Source: Schoenoplectus triqueter
Lineage: Eukaryota > Streptophyta > Magnoliopsida > Poales > Cyperaceae
Assembly (NCBI GenBank): GCA_964058805.1
Contig: CAXKVV010002156.1
Coordinates: 1-47,692, forward strand
Length of the DNA: 47,692 bases
Direction: 5' to 3'
The first letter of the stretch is position 1. Each line of letters starts with the position of its first letter. Position numbers and translations under genes: made by a program. Under the pieces are notes generated by a model, which did no database searches, was not told the origin of the DNA, and saw nothing but the letters and a program-made list of their open reading frames with translations. Shown piece by piece: positions 20,080 through 30,199 of the stretch.

Positions 20080-23000
20080 CGTGCTTCAGATAATGCCGGT
20101 TGCATCGTTCAGTTTGACTTCCTAAATTGTTAAATGTACAGTTGGTTTCAATATAACGGAAATCACTGTAATGAATAGTGCGCATATACCAAAAAAAAGG
20201 GGAAATTTTGCAAGGCACGGTACTGCAGGAAGATGATCTTTGAGGTGTTACAAAGGTTAATGCTAAATTAATTACTTTTTTTCCACATGTACTAATTTAT
20301 CCTTCCTCAAAATTTAAAAACAATTAATTCAAATTTTTTAAATATATATGCTTATAAAGGATTTTTTTCATTTTTAAGATTTCTATGAATTTATATAAAG
20401 TTGATTATTAAGATTATAAAAAAAAACTAGTTGTCAAGCATCCCACACTTTTTTTTTTAAATTCGAACATATAAACATTTTTTGTCAATTAATAAAATTG
20501 TAAGAATTTATTTTGTGGTATCAAAATGTAGAGACACATACTGCAATGAGTAATTAACGAGATTTCTTTTTCTGATTTTTGCAATTGTAAACTTTGTTTT
20601 TTCTTATTTTCTGTTTTTTTTAGTAAAAGATTTTTTCTTTCGTTGGTGCTCTCATAGAAGCCACTTGTAATTTTTGATTTTTTTTTTTTACCAATTACAT
20701 TCCTAATTGTGTTGGACATTTACTAATTAGTCGTCGATGTCTCAAGAATTTTGGTTGTGCAAACTTAAATGTAAATAGTATTGATGCGTATCCCAAAAAG
20801 TCCCGAATAAATATTTTAATTTAAAAAGTTTTGAATTATCTGACGTTTATACATTGAACTTCTTTTCTTGAAAAAAAAATCAAGAATTCATTTCAAATCA
20901 GATGGATCAGATAAAAAAATGTTTCAAGATGAATAAATGATTGTAAATGTTTAACATCGATTTTAATTATATTTAAATATATAGTCTAAATGAGAACAAA
21001 CTTTTGATCTAATGATAAGAAATGCTTCTCATCCGAAATATATATTTTTTTATCAAAAATATGAAGATCAAACCCTCAAATTTCATTAATATATAAAATT
21101 TATGTTAATCATGAGATTGTGATTGTCGTATTACAGATTGAAGTTATAGCTTATTAAAAGAAAGTAAAATAAAAATGTTATCATAAAAATCTCTTGAATA
21201 ATCTAAATCAATCTCTCATTTCATGAAAGATCTCCTTTGATATTGTTATTTGATCTTTTTCTCATTTCTTGAAATATTTTCGCATATCTTTCTCTTCAAA
21301 TAACAAAGAAAATTGTTATCTCCGATCTTCTTCATTTTTCACAAACATTGTTATTGAGAATTAATTAACATCTCCCATTCGAAATGTTGTAAATTCAAAA
21401 TTTTAAACAGTAATTTTTTGTATTAATATTTAAAATTGAATGATTTAAACTATCATTTTCGACTCCTTTATTTCACGGGAAAAGAATTACAGTCTAAACG
21501 TGAAATGTATTACGAGAGGCTACTAACTCAGAATTACACATTACCGTGGAGGAACATCGGTGCAAAAAATAAAATAAGACGAGCATTAACAAAATAGCAT
21601 AACCCATGTGCCCAACCCAACCACTGCCAACTTGGGCTGCGATGTATCTCACTTTCATTACTCGAAACAAAATTTAAGTATATAAATATTGAGGAATATT
21701 TTAACTGTTTTGGAGACACTTAAATGAAAGATATTCAGATTGTCCTCTTGATATATAGTTATTATATATGTAGATGTGGCGTTCCTTCAAACTTGCATTC
21801 ATGATTCCTTTTTTTGTTTTTTTTTGGTTGTAGGCCAAATAGGCCAACCGGTCAAGGAGGGAAGTTAGACATCTATTAATTAGCATTATCGCGCTTTTTC
21901 TTTTCTTTTTTTAAGTTTATTAAAATCATGATTTCTGGTCCCACTTTGTCTTCTTGCAGCATGCACGTTTTTTTATGTATACAAGAAAATAATAAATATC
22001 AATATTAGTCTAAAGATCTATATTTTTAATTGAAAAAATATTTCAGAAATAAAATTAAAAAATGGGATAAAGTACTAAGCAATGTTCCATTTGGCTCCAT
22101 GACTTCCAGTCAAGCAAATATATATAATTAAGAAAATATACTGATAATCTGAATAATTAGCGCGCGTTTCTATTTTGTTTCCTTCCTCTTCTTTTCCTTT
22201 ATCGACTGTCCAGCTAGCTACCGCAAGCTAGTATGCAAGAACGAGTAAAAATAATGGAAAATTGGATATATATTAATGAAAACTTGGCTAATTGAAAATT
22301 TCTCATTAGTATTTTAAATTTGAGAATTTATTCATTAAAACTCATTTAACTTGTTGTTAACTATAGAATGAATTATTTTTGTTACGTAAATATTTTCTTT
22401 TGCTGTTAAACTATTAATCTATGGGGCTTCTCCATCCCTATCTGAGGCATTATAATACAACACAATTATAAAAATATGTTGAGGAAATATATATATTAGT
22501 TTGCGGAAAAAAATATTATTCTGATAATAAATAAATAACATCAGAATAACTATTACATCTAGTCATGGAAGAAGGTAGAGAGGGATGATTGGGGGAAAAA
22601 ATAGTTCTTGGTTACGATACATGAGTCAAAGAGAAAATAGAAGATCAGTTATTCATGAAAATAGATGAAAATGAAGGAGAAGAAAATTAGGTGAGAGATC
22701 GTTTGGTCATATAATTTTTCTTATTGAATTTAAATGTTGCTTTAATGAAAATAATTCATCAAATGGGTAAATAATAAGTGAAATAAATTTTTATTGAGTA
22801 AATATTCAAATTTAAATAATTAATGAGAAAAATTTTAATTAACCAAGTTTTCATGGATACATGTCCATTTTTTTCTAAAAATAAATAATGAATAGAAGTT
22901 TCCAATTGCTCTAATTCTTTTTTCGAACATAATGAACTTTGGCTCACCACAAATATTTCCTATTGTATATATAATAGAAAATATTTTGGAGATATAAATA

Positions 23001-23400
23001 TTTATATCAAAATTGATGCACACTTTATTAAGTATTCACTATAGATAAATTATTATTGACGCAACTCATTTTATACTACACTTCTATCATTCATTTAGAT
23101 ACACTAATGTTAATAATAACTTATTTAACATAAATAACACGATAGCTACAAAATGAGTTTTATAATAAAATTATTAACATAAATAAAAAATCATTTAACG
23201 TCAATAATATTTCCATATCAATTTTAAAGATGATTTTGAAACCTATGTATGAACTCGTTATGTAATAATAAATTTAAAAAGAGACCTCAAATTGGCGAGA
23301 GGATAAACTTTATTTAAACAAAGTTGCTGAGACCAATAAACAAATAACCGACAGACAAGTATGTAGTGGTCCTCTGTTGAACTGGGCAAGTTACAATGGA
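20080..23400. other. Long AT-rich spacer with nothing recognised
   Basis: I see only short, stop-rich frames and A/T homopolymer runs. No transposon termini, RNA gene or exon with a matching family could be supported. Confidence 0.45.
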
Positions 23401-23413
23401 TACCTTATATTTA

Positions 23414-23612
23414 TTGTATTTTGAAGTTAAAAAAAAAATGAGCCAAGGTCCAATATTAGCGACTATATGAAGATTATATAGCGACTAGTTGGTTTTGTTT
23501 GTACAGTGCAGCACGTTGTATTTTGAAGTTAAAAAAAAATGAGCCAAGGTCCAATATTAGCGACTATATGAAGATTATATAGCGACTAGTTGGTTTTGTT
23601 TGTACAGTGCTA
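23414..23612. repeat. Tandem duplication of about 101 bp
   Basis: A block beginning 'ttgtattttgaagttaaaa' at 23414 recurs at 23516. The two copies are identical through 'ttggttttgtttgtacagtgc' except for one A in the poly(A) run. The right copy ends at the foldback element that follows. Confidence 0.9.
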
Positions 23613-23965
23613 CACGCAGCACGGATAGCCGGTGTTACAGATAGTATTTTTATCTTTAAAATTTAAATGGTCAATCCAACCGGTCAAAATATTTTTCATA
23701 TAAAAATCTAATTGAAGATCCAATTTTAAATTTTTAGATTTTTTACTATTTTTTAAGATAGCTAGAATATCACTTTTTTTGATGGCTCATAATAATTAAA
23801 TCAAGTAACTTTCTAACCATCTTAAAAAATAATAAAAAAAAATCTAAAAAATATATAATTTGCCCCCAACTAGATTTTCTTATCAAAAATATTTTGACCC
23901 ATCAGAACTTTGAAAACAAATAAATGATCTATAACACACGGATCATCCGTGTTACACGTAGCATA
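23607..23965. mobile_element. Foldback element with arms of about 150 bp
   Basis: The left end ('gtgctacacgcagcacgg') and right end ('ccgtgttacacgtagcat') are imperfect inverted copies. The interior pairs through 'cggtcaaaatatttttcat' against 'aaaaatattttgaccc' and through 'ttagattttttactatttt' against its reverse. Non-coding; superfamily not determined. Confidence 0.65.
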
Positions 23966-24261
23966 ATAGCCTAAGTCCCTCTCTCTATATGTATATATTA
24001 TCTCAGGAATTGTACAGTTTTAGAGGGAAAAAGAATGTTGCTGAGGTTAATTAGAAGGTCGAAATCCCATTTATCAGGACCTAAAAAAAAGTGAGTATTT
24101 AATTATATATATTAGTTTAATTGTGTGGAGTATAATAATATGAGTATGGAATAAGTAATTTTTGTTTACTCTATTTATGACCGTTTAAAAGTAAAGAAAC
24201 TACAGAGCAGGAGAGTGCTCTCCGTATGGGAAATGAATTTGAAAGAAGCACTGCGATACAA

Positions 24262-24868
24262 TTATATAAAGGGAAAATTATTCTCATGCCATCTCAAAAT
24301 TTTAAATTTAGCAAAATATCATTTCAAAACTTTAACTCTCTCTAATGTCACTATAAAATAAGTTTATTTAGTCTTTTGCCACACTTATATATTTTTTGTT
24401 CATTTTTAATTAAATTCAGTAAAATATCACTGTATTTTTGAGATGTATTTTTTTAATTCCAAAAATACCCTTATTTCTGTCTGATATATCTTTTCCTACT
24501 AATTTCGTTTGTTAAAATTACAAAAATACATTTATATATGCTTACGAATAGAATTTTCGCTTTTAAAGTTCTGAATCATGATGTTTGAAATTTGCTTTCT
24601 GCGTTACACATTTTGCAGAGATATCAATGATTTTAACAGACGAAATTAGTAGGAAAAGATATATCAGATAAAAATGAGGGTAATTTTGGAATTAAAAAAA
24701 TACATCCTAAAAATACAGTCTGAACTTAATTAAAAATGAACAAAAAATATATAAGTGTGGAAAAAGACTAAATAAACTTATTTTAAGATGACATTAGAGG
24801 GAGTTAAAGTTTTGAAGTGGTATTTTGCTAAATTTAAAGTTTTGAGGTAGCATGAGACTCTTATATAA
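24262..24868. mobile_element. Large foldback element, about 600 bp
   Basis: The left arm ('ctcatgccatctcaaaa', 'agcaaaatatcatttcaaaa', 'aataagtttatttagtc') is matched by its inverse on the right ('gactaaataaacttatttt', 'ttttgaagtggtattttgct', 'tttgaggtagcatgag'). The arms are roughly 270-300 bases and nearly meet in the middle around 24570. No reading frame. It abuts the truncated hAT-type MITE on its right. Confidence 0.8.
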
Positions 24869-24869
24869 A

Positions 24870-25030
24870 TGTCGAATAATTCAGTAATAATGCGCATATA
24901 CGTCAAAGACAAAAATAATTCGCGAATCAGCGAATAAAACGTCTACTAATTAGTCACAGTGCTAAAAAAACGAATTAAATACGAATTAATCACGAACAAT
25001 CTACGCGGACATTGTTAGTTTGTTACTATG
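24870..25030. mobile_element. Truncated hAT-type MITE (right end)
   Basis: It ends with TTGTTACTATG at 25020-25030, the same terminus as the complete element at 11614-11910. It carries the same subterminal words ('attcgcgaat', 'cgaattaa'). No left terminus is present; the foldback element abuts where it should continue. Confidence 0.65.
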
Positions 25031-25096
25031 CATCTTAATTAAAACAAGATTTCCCCTCACCTGGCGGTCCTACGTGCCCATGACAATTAGAATGGT

Positions 25097-25106
25097 GACA
25101 CGTGTC
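25097..25106. promoter_or_regulatory. G-box/ABRE-like palindrome GACACGTGTC
   Basis: A perfect 10-bp palindrome with the CACGTG core bound by plant bZIP and bHLH factors. It lies in a locally G+C-richer block (25040-25190), about 1 kb upstream of the 1-Cys peroxiredoxin exon. A functional link is speculation, because no gene start is recognisable here. Confidence 0.35.
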
Positions 25107-25199
25107 GTTAGTTCCCGCTGGACTCCATATCCGCTGTTGGATCTGATCAGACGAGTGAAGATTATTCAGGCCAACGTACCAAGATAGATAAAGCTCTAA

Positions 25200-26006
25200 C
25201 AATAAAATGCTTATAATTAATTAATGGACATATCACGTAATTAATTAAGATGGCTAAGTAGGAGAAACGTCCTAGTTGAATTCACATTAAAAAAAATGAG
25301 ATTTGCAACCAAGACAATACTTGTGTTAGGTTACCAACCGTTGTTCAATTTTTAATTATATATATGACCGAGTAATTAGGGGCCCGACATGATTAATTTT
25401 TGCTTACCATTAATATATAGTAAAAATGAGTCAGCGATGTAGAATATTATATCTGTTAATGGGAGGGTTGAATTTCATTGATAATTTTACTTTTTACTAA
25501 TAATAAAAATGATGACTAATATACAAATCCGACATTTTGAAAATGTATATATTTTCACATTTTTATATATCTCACAGAAAGTTGATAAAAAAAAATAATA
25601 ATTCATAATCATATTATATATATTTTTAAAGTAGTAGGCAAATAGCTACTATAGAATTTCATTAATGAAATGTTAAAAAGAGATTACGGACAAGCTAGGA
25701 AAGTCACCGAGAGGTTCTACACATTTTTTAATACTATTTATACTCCAGAAAGAGTGGCAAATTTTGAATCACCTCAGCTATGCCACGTCATAGTATCTAA
25801 ATCGTTTGAAATTTTCTTTTTAGTTGTTTTCTGTGCACAACCATTTTTTTGTTGGTGCAATACTTAAACATAATCAATATAATTTGGTAACATTTCTTTT
25901 CCTACTAATTGAGGCATGCTCTTACGTAATTCCTAACATTTTTGAATAAAATTTAAAAGTTCTAATATTGTAATCTTAAGGAAGTTTTTTTCTTTTTAGT
26001 GTATTA
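25200..26006. other. AT-rich spacer before the peroxiredoxin exon
   Basis: I looked for upstream exons of a 1-Cys peroxiredoxin, especially the catalytic-cysteine motif, and saw none. The 65-codon frame at 25670-25867 matches nothing I know. Confidence 0.45.
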
Positions 26007-26099
26007 AATTAGTTTACATTTTACTAGGAGGTTTTAATTGACACTTTATGTTGTGAAATTCGTCTAATTAGTTTACATTTTACTAGGAGGTTTTAACTG
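26007..26099. repeat. Direct repeat of 34 bp, spaced 59 bp, abutting the peroxiredoxin exon
   Basis: The segment 26007-26040 ('aattagtttacattttacta...') recurs at 26066-26099 with a single mismatch. The second copy runs into the first codons of the peroxiredoxin fragment, so the 5' edge of that exon and the repeat coincide. Confidence 0.88.
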
Positions 26100-26229
26100 G
26101 AAGCAAGGGGACCCAGTTGTCATCTCACCGAGTGTGACCAATGAAGAGGCCCAGCAGCTCTTCCCACAAGGTTATGAGGTCAAGAATCTGCCATCCAAGA
26201 AGGAATACCTCCGCTTCACCAAAGTTTAG
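26095..26229 (+). pseudogene. Orphan last exon of a 1-Cys peroxiredoxin
   Basis: Reading from AAC at 26095 to TAG at 26229 gives 44 residues: NWKQGDPVVISPSVTNEEAQ, followed by QLFPQGYEVKNLPSKKEYLRFTKV. This is the characteristic carboxyl terminus of plant 1-Cys peroxiredoxins (PER1/Prx6 type), antioxidant thiol peroxidases of about 220 residues known from seeds. Only this last fifth is present. No catalytic-cysteine exon lies upstream and no consistent splice acceptor joins the frame. The reading frame is unbroken and the following sequence resembles an intact 3' untranslated region, so the loss or capture appears recent. Context: its 5' edge coincides with a 34-bp direct repeat. Alternatives are a gene truncated by deletion or an exon captured by a transposon. 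Confidence 0.85.
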
Positions 26230-26420
26230 ACCTTGTGCTTAATATGTATATATGTTGTTTAGTTACTGGGGAATGTATGTTGTTTTGCTGCTATTGGCGT
26301 TTCTAAGGAATGTGAAAAGGAGCTGTGTTTCCACATTTGGTACTTATGTGAGTGAACCGGCGAACATATAAATAAATATGTGCAATATCTTGGCGTGGAG
26401 TTTGTGTTTGATGAAATTAA
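26230..26420 (+). other. Likely 3' untranslated remnant of the peroxiredoxin fragment
   Basis: The sequence after the stop is less AT-rich than its surroundings, and contains 'aataaata' at about 26370 as a possible poly(A) signal. The character changes to simple AT-rich repeat beyond about 26430. Inference only. Confidence 0.35.
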
Positions 26421-26429
26421 GTACAAAAA

Positions 26430-27214
26430 AGAAATAGTTTAATATTAAATAATAATTATCGCGTCATACGGTGTTTTGAAAAAAAAAACTATAACGTTAT
26501 AGCGCGTTATTACTAGAGTTATGATAAATCACGTTTTTTATATTTTTATTAATTTTTATGTACCATAGCGTTTTTTATATATTTTTTATTAATTTTTATG
26601 TTATCTAGATTTTCGTAAAATAATTAGATTTTTCATAAAATAATTAGTAACAGTCAATAAATTAATTAAGAAGCTATAAATTTATAATTATTTAGTATAC
26701 ATTTTACGTTGCTGTTCGAAATATGATATCAAAAAAATATAAATTTATAATTATTTTATTGATTAAAAAATTATAAATTTATAATTATTCAGTATAAATT
26801 TTAAGTTGTTATTTAAAATATTATTGATATCGTAAAAATTAAATAATTAAAATAATTATAAATTATATTATTTCTTTATTAAAATAATTATAATATTATA
26901 ATTAAAAATATATAATTTATATCGAATAATGCAGTATTTTACTATTGTAGGTTATCACAGCCGAACGAACATTCACCAAAATCAGTATACTAGACATCCA
27001 TATTACAGTAGCTGTCCAGACAGACTCTCAGTCCCAAATCTGGAACTGCTGTGTCGCATCTTTAACATCAATTAGTATTCTCTCTTATTAGGGCCTGTGG
27101 ACCAACCAAGGTTTGGTCTCAAGATAAGATGCCATTTCGGGCCGAATAAAGTTCGGAGAGGTTTCCGAATTAATAACAAGTTACCACCAAAACGTCTCTC
27201 CCCACTTTTCGATG
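26430..27214. other. AT-rich decayed repeats and unassigned spacer
   Basis: Between about 26520 and 26930 short blocks recur: 'tttttattaatttttatgt' (twice, about 35 bases apart) and 'tataaatttataattattt' (at 26675 and 26772, 97 bases apart). A 14-bp palindrome 'ctataacgttatag' sits near 26490. From 26950 to 27200 the composition is more mixed, but no family is recognisable. Confidence 0.45.
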
Positions 27215-27234
27215 AAGTAGGCTTAAGCCTACTT
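27215..27234. repeat. Perfect 20-bp palindrome
   Basis: AAGTAGGCTTAAGCCTACTT equals its own reverse complement, with no spacer. It stands alone in the spacer. Confidence 0.9.
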
Positions 27235-27761
27235 ATATTTTTTTATTAAAAAAAATGAAAAACGTTAGATTTATTTTATAAAAAATAATGATAAATATTT
27301 CACCTCCTTCACTTCATCTCATTCCTCCACCTCCTTTCATAATGATAAAAAATTTTCATTTCTTCACATTCTGTTTAATTTTAGATTTAATTTTATATTA
27401 ATTTTTTCTTTTATTACATGATGTTTCTCTAACTTATAAATTATAAATAGAGACTTGTATATTGTTGATGAATATATATCCTTAAAAGAGATAATATAGA
27501 AATAGAATTTTAATCTCTCATAACTTTTGTCTTTTATCTTTATTTTATAACAACATTTATATTGTTTTGATTGCTATGGTAAAGAAAACAGAAAAATAAA
27601 ATAAAATAAATGAGCGGTTCTAGGGGTGCAAGTTACATGCCTAAATTTTGCTCTTTCTAAATATTTTCAGTAACCATTGTCCCTCTATTGTCCCTCTATT
27701 GTAGTACCCATTAATATTTTTAGTACCCATTGTTCCTTCATTTTACGATATCTCCTTGTAT

Positions 27762-27945
27762 GAGGCTTTGATTTCTTGCAGCGGCAGCTCTTTTGATTGG
27801 AAGATGTATCTATTTCATTCTTTCCAAATATTCCAATATGTAGCCATATCTTTATGTGGCCTTTGATTTCCTGCAGCGGCAGCTCCTTTGATTTGAAGAT
27901 GCATCTATTTCACTTTTTCCAAATGTTCCAATATATAGCAATACA
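27762..27945. repeat. Tandem duplication of about 95 bp
   Basis: A unit containing 'cagcggcagctc' and 'gaagatgtatctatttca' is present at about 27762-27856 and again at about 27857-27945, with roughly ten differences. Just upstream (about 27680-27735) 'ttgtccctctattg' and 'tagtacccatt' are each doubled, so the whole patch is prone to short tandem duplication. Confidence 0.8.
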
Positions 27946-27959
27946 TTCGCAATCCCAAT

Positions 27960-28449
27960 TCTTATGAGCAAGCTCCGAAGACAATATTTGTTTTTCTCTA
28001 CTTCTCATTTACTATTTAATATTTTATTTAAAATATATAATACTTAAAATAAATTTGTATATCTATAACATAACATTTAAGATATTTGTATTCTATGGAA
28101 TCTTAATTTATAGAAAATTATTCATTTGTCTATAGTATTAATGATAGATTAACAGTCATAAGTCGTTTGTCATAAATTTGTATTGTTCAAATTAAAAATA
28201 TAGAAAGTAATTTGTAACAAGCCAAGAATTTGGTACTCAAAATATTATCCCTGTTATTTATTACTACTGGGCACGTCGTGCGTCTTATTTTATTTTAATT
28301 TCATGATCTGATTGTATACCGTCTTTAATGCCTGCACCACTAATTTTGCCCATTTAGTTTCTCAAGTTTTCTTTTTGTGAATAAATGTTGCTAAATTATT
28401 TATTGGATATGACCGATACAGAGGATGATATGGACACATAATAATTCTC
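27960..28449. other. AT-rich spacer, nothing recognised
   Basis: No open frame, repeat or transposon end of note. Confidence 0.4.
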
Positions 28450-28479
28450 TAGGATTGCTCCAATTAAATGGGCATCCAC
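28450..28479. repeat. Left copy of a 30-bp direct repeat flanking the MITE
   Basis: 'taggattgctccaa...gggcatccac' recurs at 28899-28928 with two mismatches in 30. This is far longer than an ordinary target duplication. Confidence 0.88.
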
Positions 28480-28507
28480 TATATAATATAAGAGTGGAGA
28501 TTTATTT

Positions 28508-28864
28508 AATGGGTTATTTTGACAACTTTGACAATGAACTTCTAAATAAATATAAAAAAATTTTCAAAAATAAATAAAGATTTATAGATGTGTTGTTCTA
28601 CTTTAAAATTGATGGTCATTTAAATTTAATGCAATTTTATTATCGTTTGATAGTCCATTAAAGACCGTTAAATTAGAACCGTTGCAAATTGCATGAAAAT
28701 TTGTCGGTCTTTGATGAACTATCAAACGATAATGAAATTACATGAAATTTGAATGATCATTAATCTAAAGATAGAAGAACACATATATAAATATTTTTTT
28801 ATTTTTAAGATTTTTTTTATATTTATTTAGAAATTCATTGTCAAAGTTGTCAAAATAACCCATT
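28508..28864. mobile_element. Complete MITE with perfect 31-bp terminal inverted repeats
   Basis: This 357-bp element starts AATGGGTTATTTTGACAACT and ends with the exact inverse. The terminal match is perfect for 31 bases and continues after one mismatch for about 15 more. An inner inverted pair ('ttattatcgtttgatag' and 'ctatcaaacgataatga') makes a second stem. A truncated relative is at 11978-12291. An outer, looser inverted similarity ('taagagtggaga' at about 28489 and its inverse at about 28890) may place the true ends further out. Confidence 0.88.
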
Positions 28865-28898
28865 CTCATAATATAATATTCTCTACTCTTAGGATTGC

Positions 28899-28928
28899 TA
28901 GGATTGCTCCAATGAAGTGGGCATCCAC
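28899..28928. repeat. Right copy of the 30-bp direct repeat flanking the MITE
   Basis: It matches 28450-28479 at 28 of 30 bases. Its first part, 'taggattgct', is itself doubled just before (from about 28889). Confidence 0.88.
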
Positions 28929-28929
28929 G

Positions 28930-29663
28930 TTTCTGACCACGGAGCTAAATGTAATTTAGTTGAGCGTTCCCTAATAAGACTTTTATAATATTCACGTGCC
29001 AAGTTCTCTAACAAATTTTGTGATCAAGGCACGGTACACGAACAGAGTTTGTGCAACTGAGGTTCCATCGAGTGACTTGATACCGTTTGAGAGAGCTCTC
29101 AGAGAGGGCTGGAAGGCTAATTATTATAACACGATAGTCAACTTTCTTGTGTTTAAGGTATAACGAAGGATTAATATAATGGTACCCGAGAAGCATGCAT
29201 CAGATTTTTGTGATAATTTAATTATTTTTTACTATTATATGCAAAAGTATGGTTGTAAATTTGCTTGGTTGGTTCTATCACAAGAAGTGAAGCATGTGCT
29301 TCTTATAATTGGAAATGCGAAAATTGCCGAGCAAACGGCAAGGTGACGGACAAATTTTCAGATGAAAATTGCAATAATTTGATGAAGTAATTGTCATTCT
29401 TTGTTGCATGTGTTTTTTTTAATGGGAAGGTCAAAGGCCTACCAATTTTTTCTCATTAAAATAAGGAAACAATATACGCAGTATATACAGTGTATAGCTT
29501 CACGCTAAAAAGAAAAGAAAAGAATATACACGGTTTAAAAATGTAAAGGCCTAAATTGTATAAACTAGGAATTCAGGGTGATTCTACCACATTGGAGATC
29601 AGACATGCTCCCACAAATTGCTGTCCTCTATAATTTTGATGAAGAGACATTCCGTTGGTCTTC
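28930..29663. other. Spacer with mixed composition, no gene recognised
   Basis: Some stretches (28980-29110, 29260-29360, 29570-29660) are less AT-rich than average and have frames of about 60 codons. None shows a family motif or consistent splicing. Confidence 0.4.
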
Positions 29664-29960
29664 CACTACAATAGAAAGGATCTTTGCTAATACTCAATTA
29701 CTAACGGTTTATTATGAGACCGTTAGTATGGAAAATCGGTGGCATTTTGATAATATTTGATAATATTTTGTTAACGTTTATTATAAAAAACCGTTACTTC
29801 TGTGTTTTTATTTGGAAATTTTTTTAGAAGAACTTTTAATAACGGTTTTGTGGAAAAACCGTTACTAAATGTCACAAATTAATAACAATTATAGTATAAA
29901 AACCGTTACTAATTGTTTTAATAACGGTTTTGTAATATAAACCGTTATAAATTCTTTTTT
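29664..29960 (+). mobile_element. Terminal region of a CACTA (En/Spm)-type transposon
   Basis: It begins CACTACAATAGAAAGGATC, the usual CACTA start. The next 280 bases hold eight copies of TAACGGTTT or its inverse AAACCGTTA-type motif in both orientations (near 29702, 29719, 29789, 29840, 29857, 29900, 29932 and 29940). Dense subterminal repeats of about 9-12 bp in both orientations are typical of this superfamily, where they bind transposase. The element should extend to the right. I found no matching TTGTAGTG terminus within the unit, so it is probably truncated. Confidence 0.65.
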
Positions 29961-30027
29961 TAAAAACTGATGAGCTAGCGCTGGTTTTCCTAGAAACTTA
30001 TATTTTCTGTCCTAGTAGCTCTTCGAA

Positions 30028-30195
30028 TTGCGCAAATTCAAAAAAAAAAAACACCACTGGTGCCACAACTTGGAATTTTCACAGCTAAAAACCTTGTTGC
30101 TCCGCCTATCTTCCGGCCTCCTCTGCACCACCTTGCTCTCGGCTCCCGCCAGCGCCGCCTCGCCCTTGATCCCTCCAGCGCCGCCAGCCCCACAG
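30028..30195 (+). other. G+C-rich exon-like block downstream of the CACTA end
   Basis: The block at about 30060-30195 is strikingly richer in G+C than its surroundings and ends in cccacag|gtaac, a good splice-donor context. It lies about 100 bases inside the CACTA subterminal region, where a transposase or captured-gene leader exon would be expected. No ATG opens a convincing frame and no protein family is recognisable, so it may be untranslated leader or a captured fragment. Confidence 0.35.
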
Positions 30196-30199
30196 GTAA

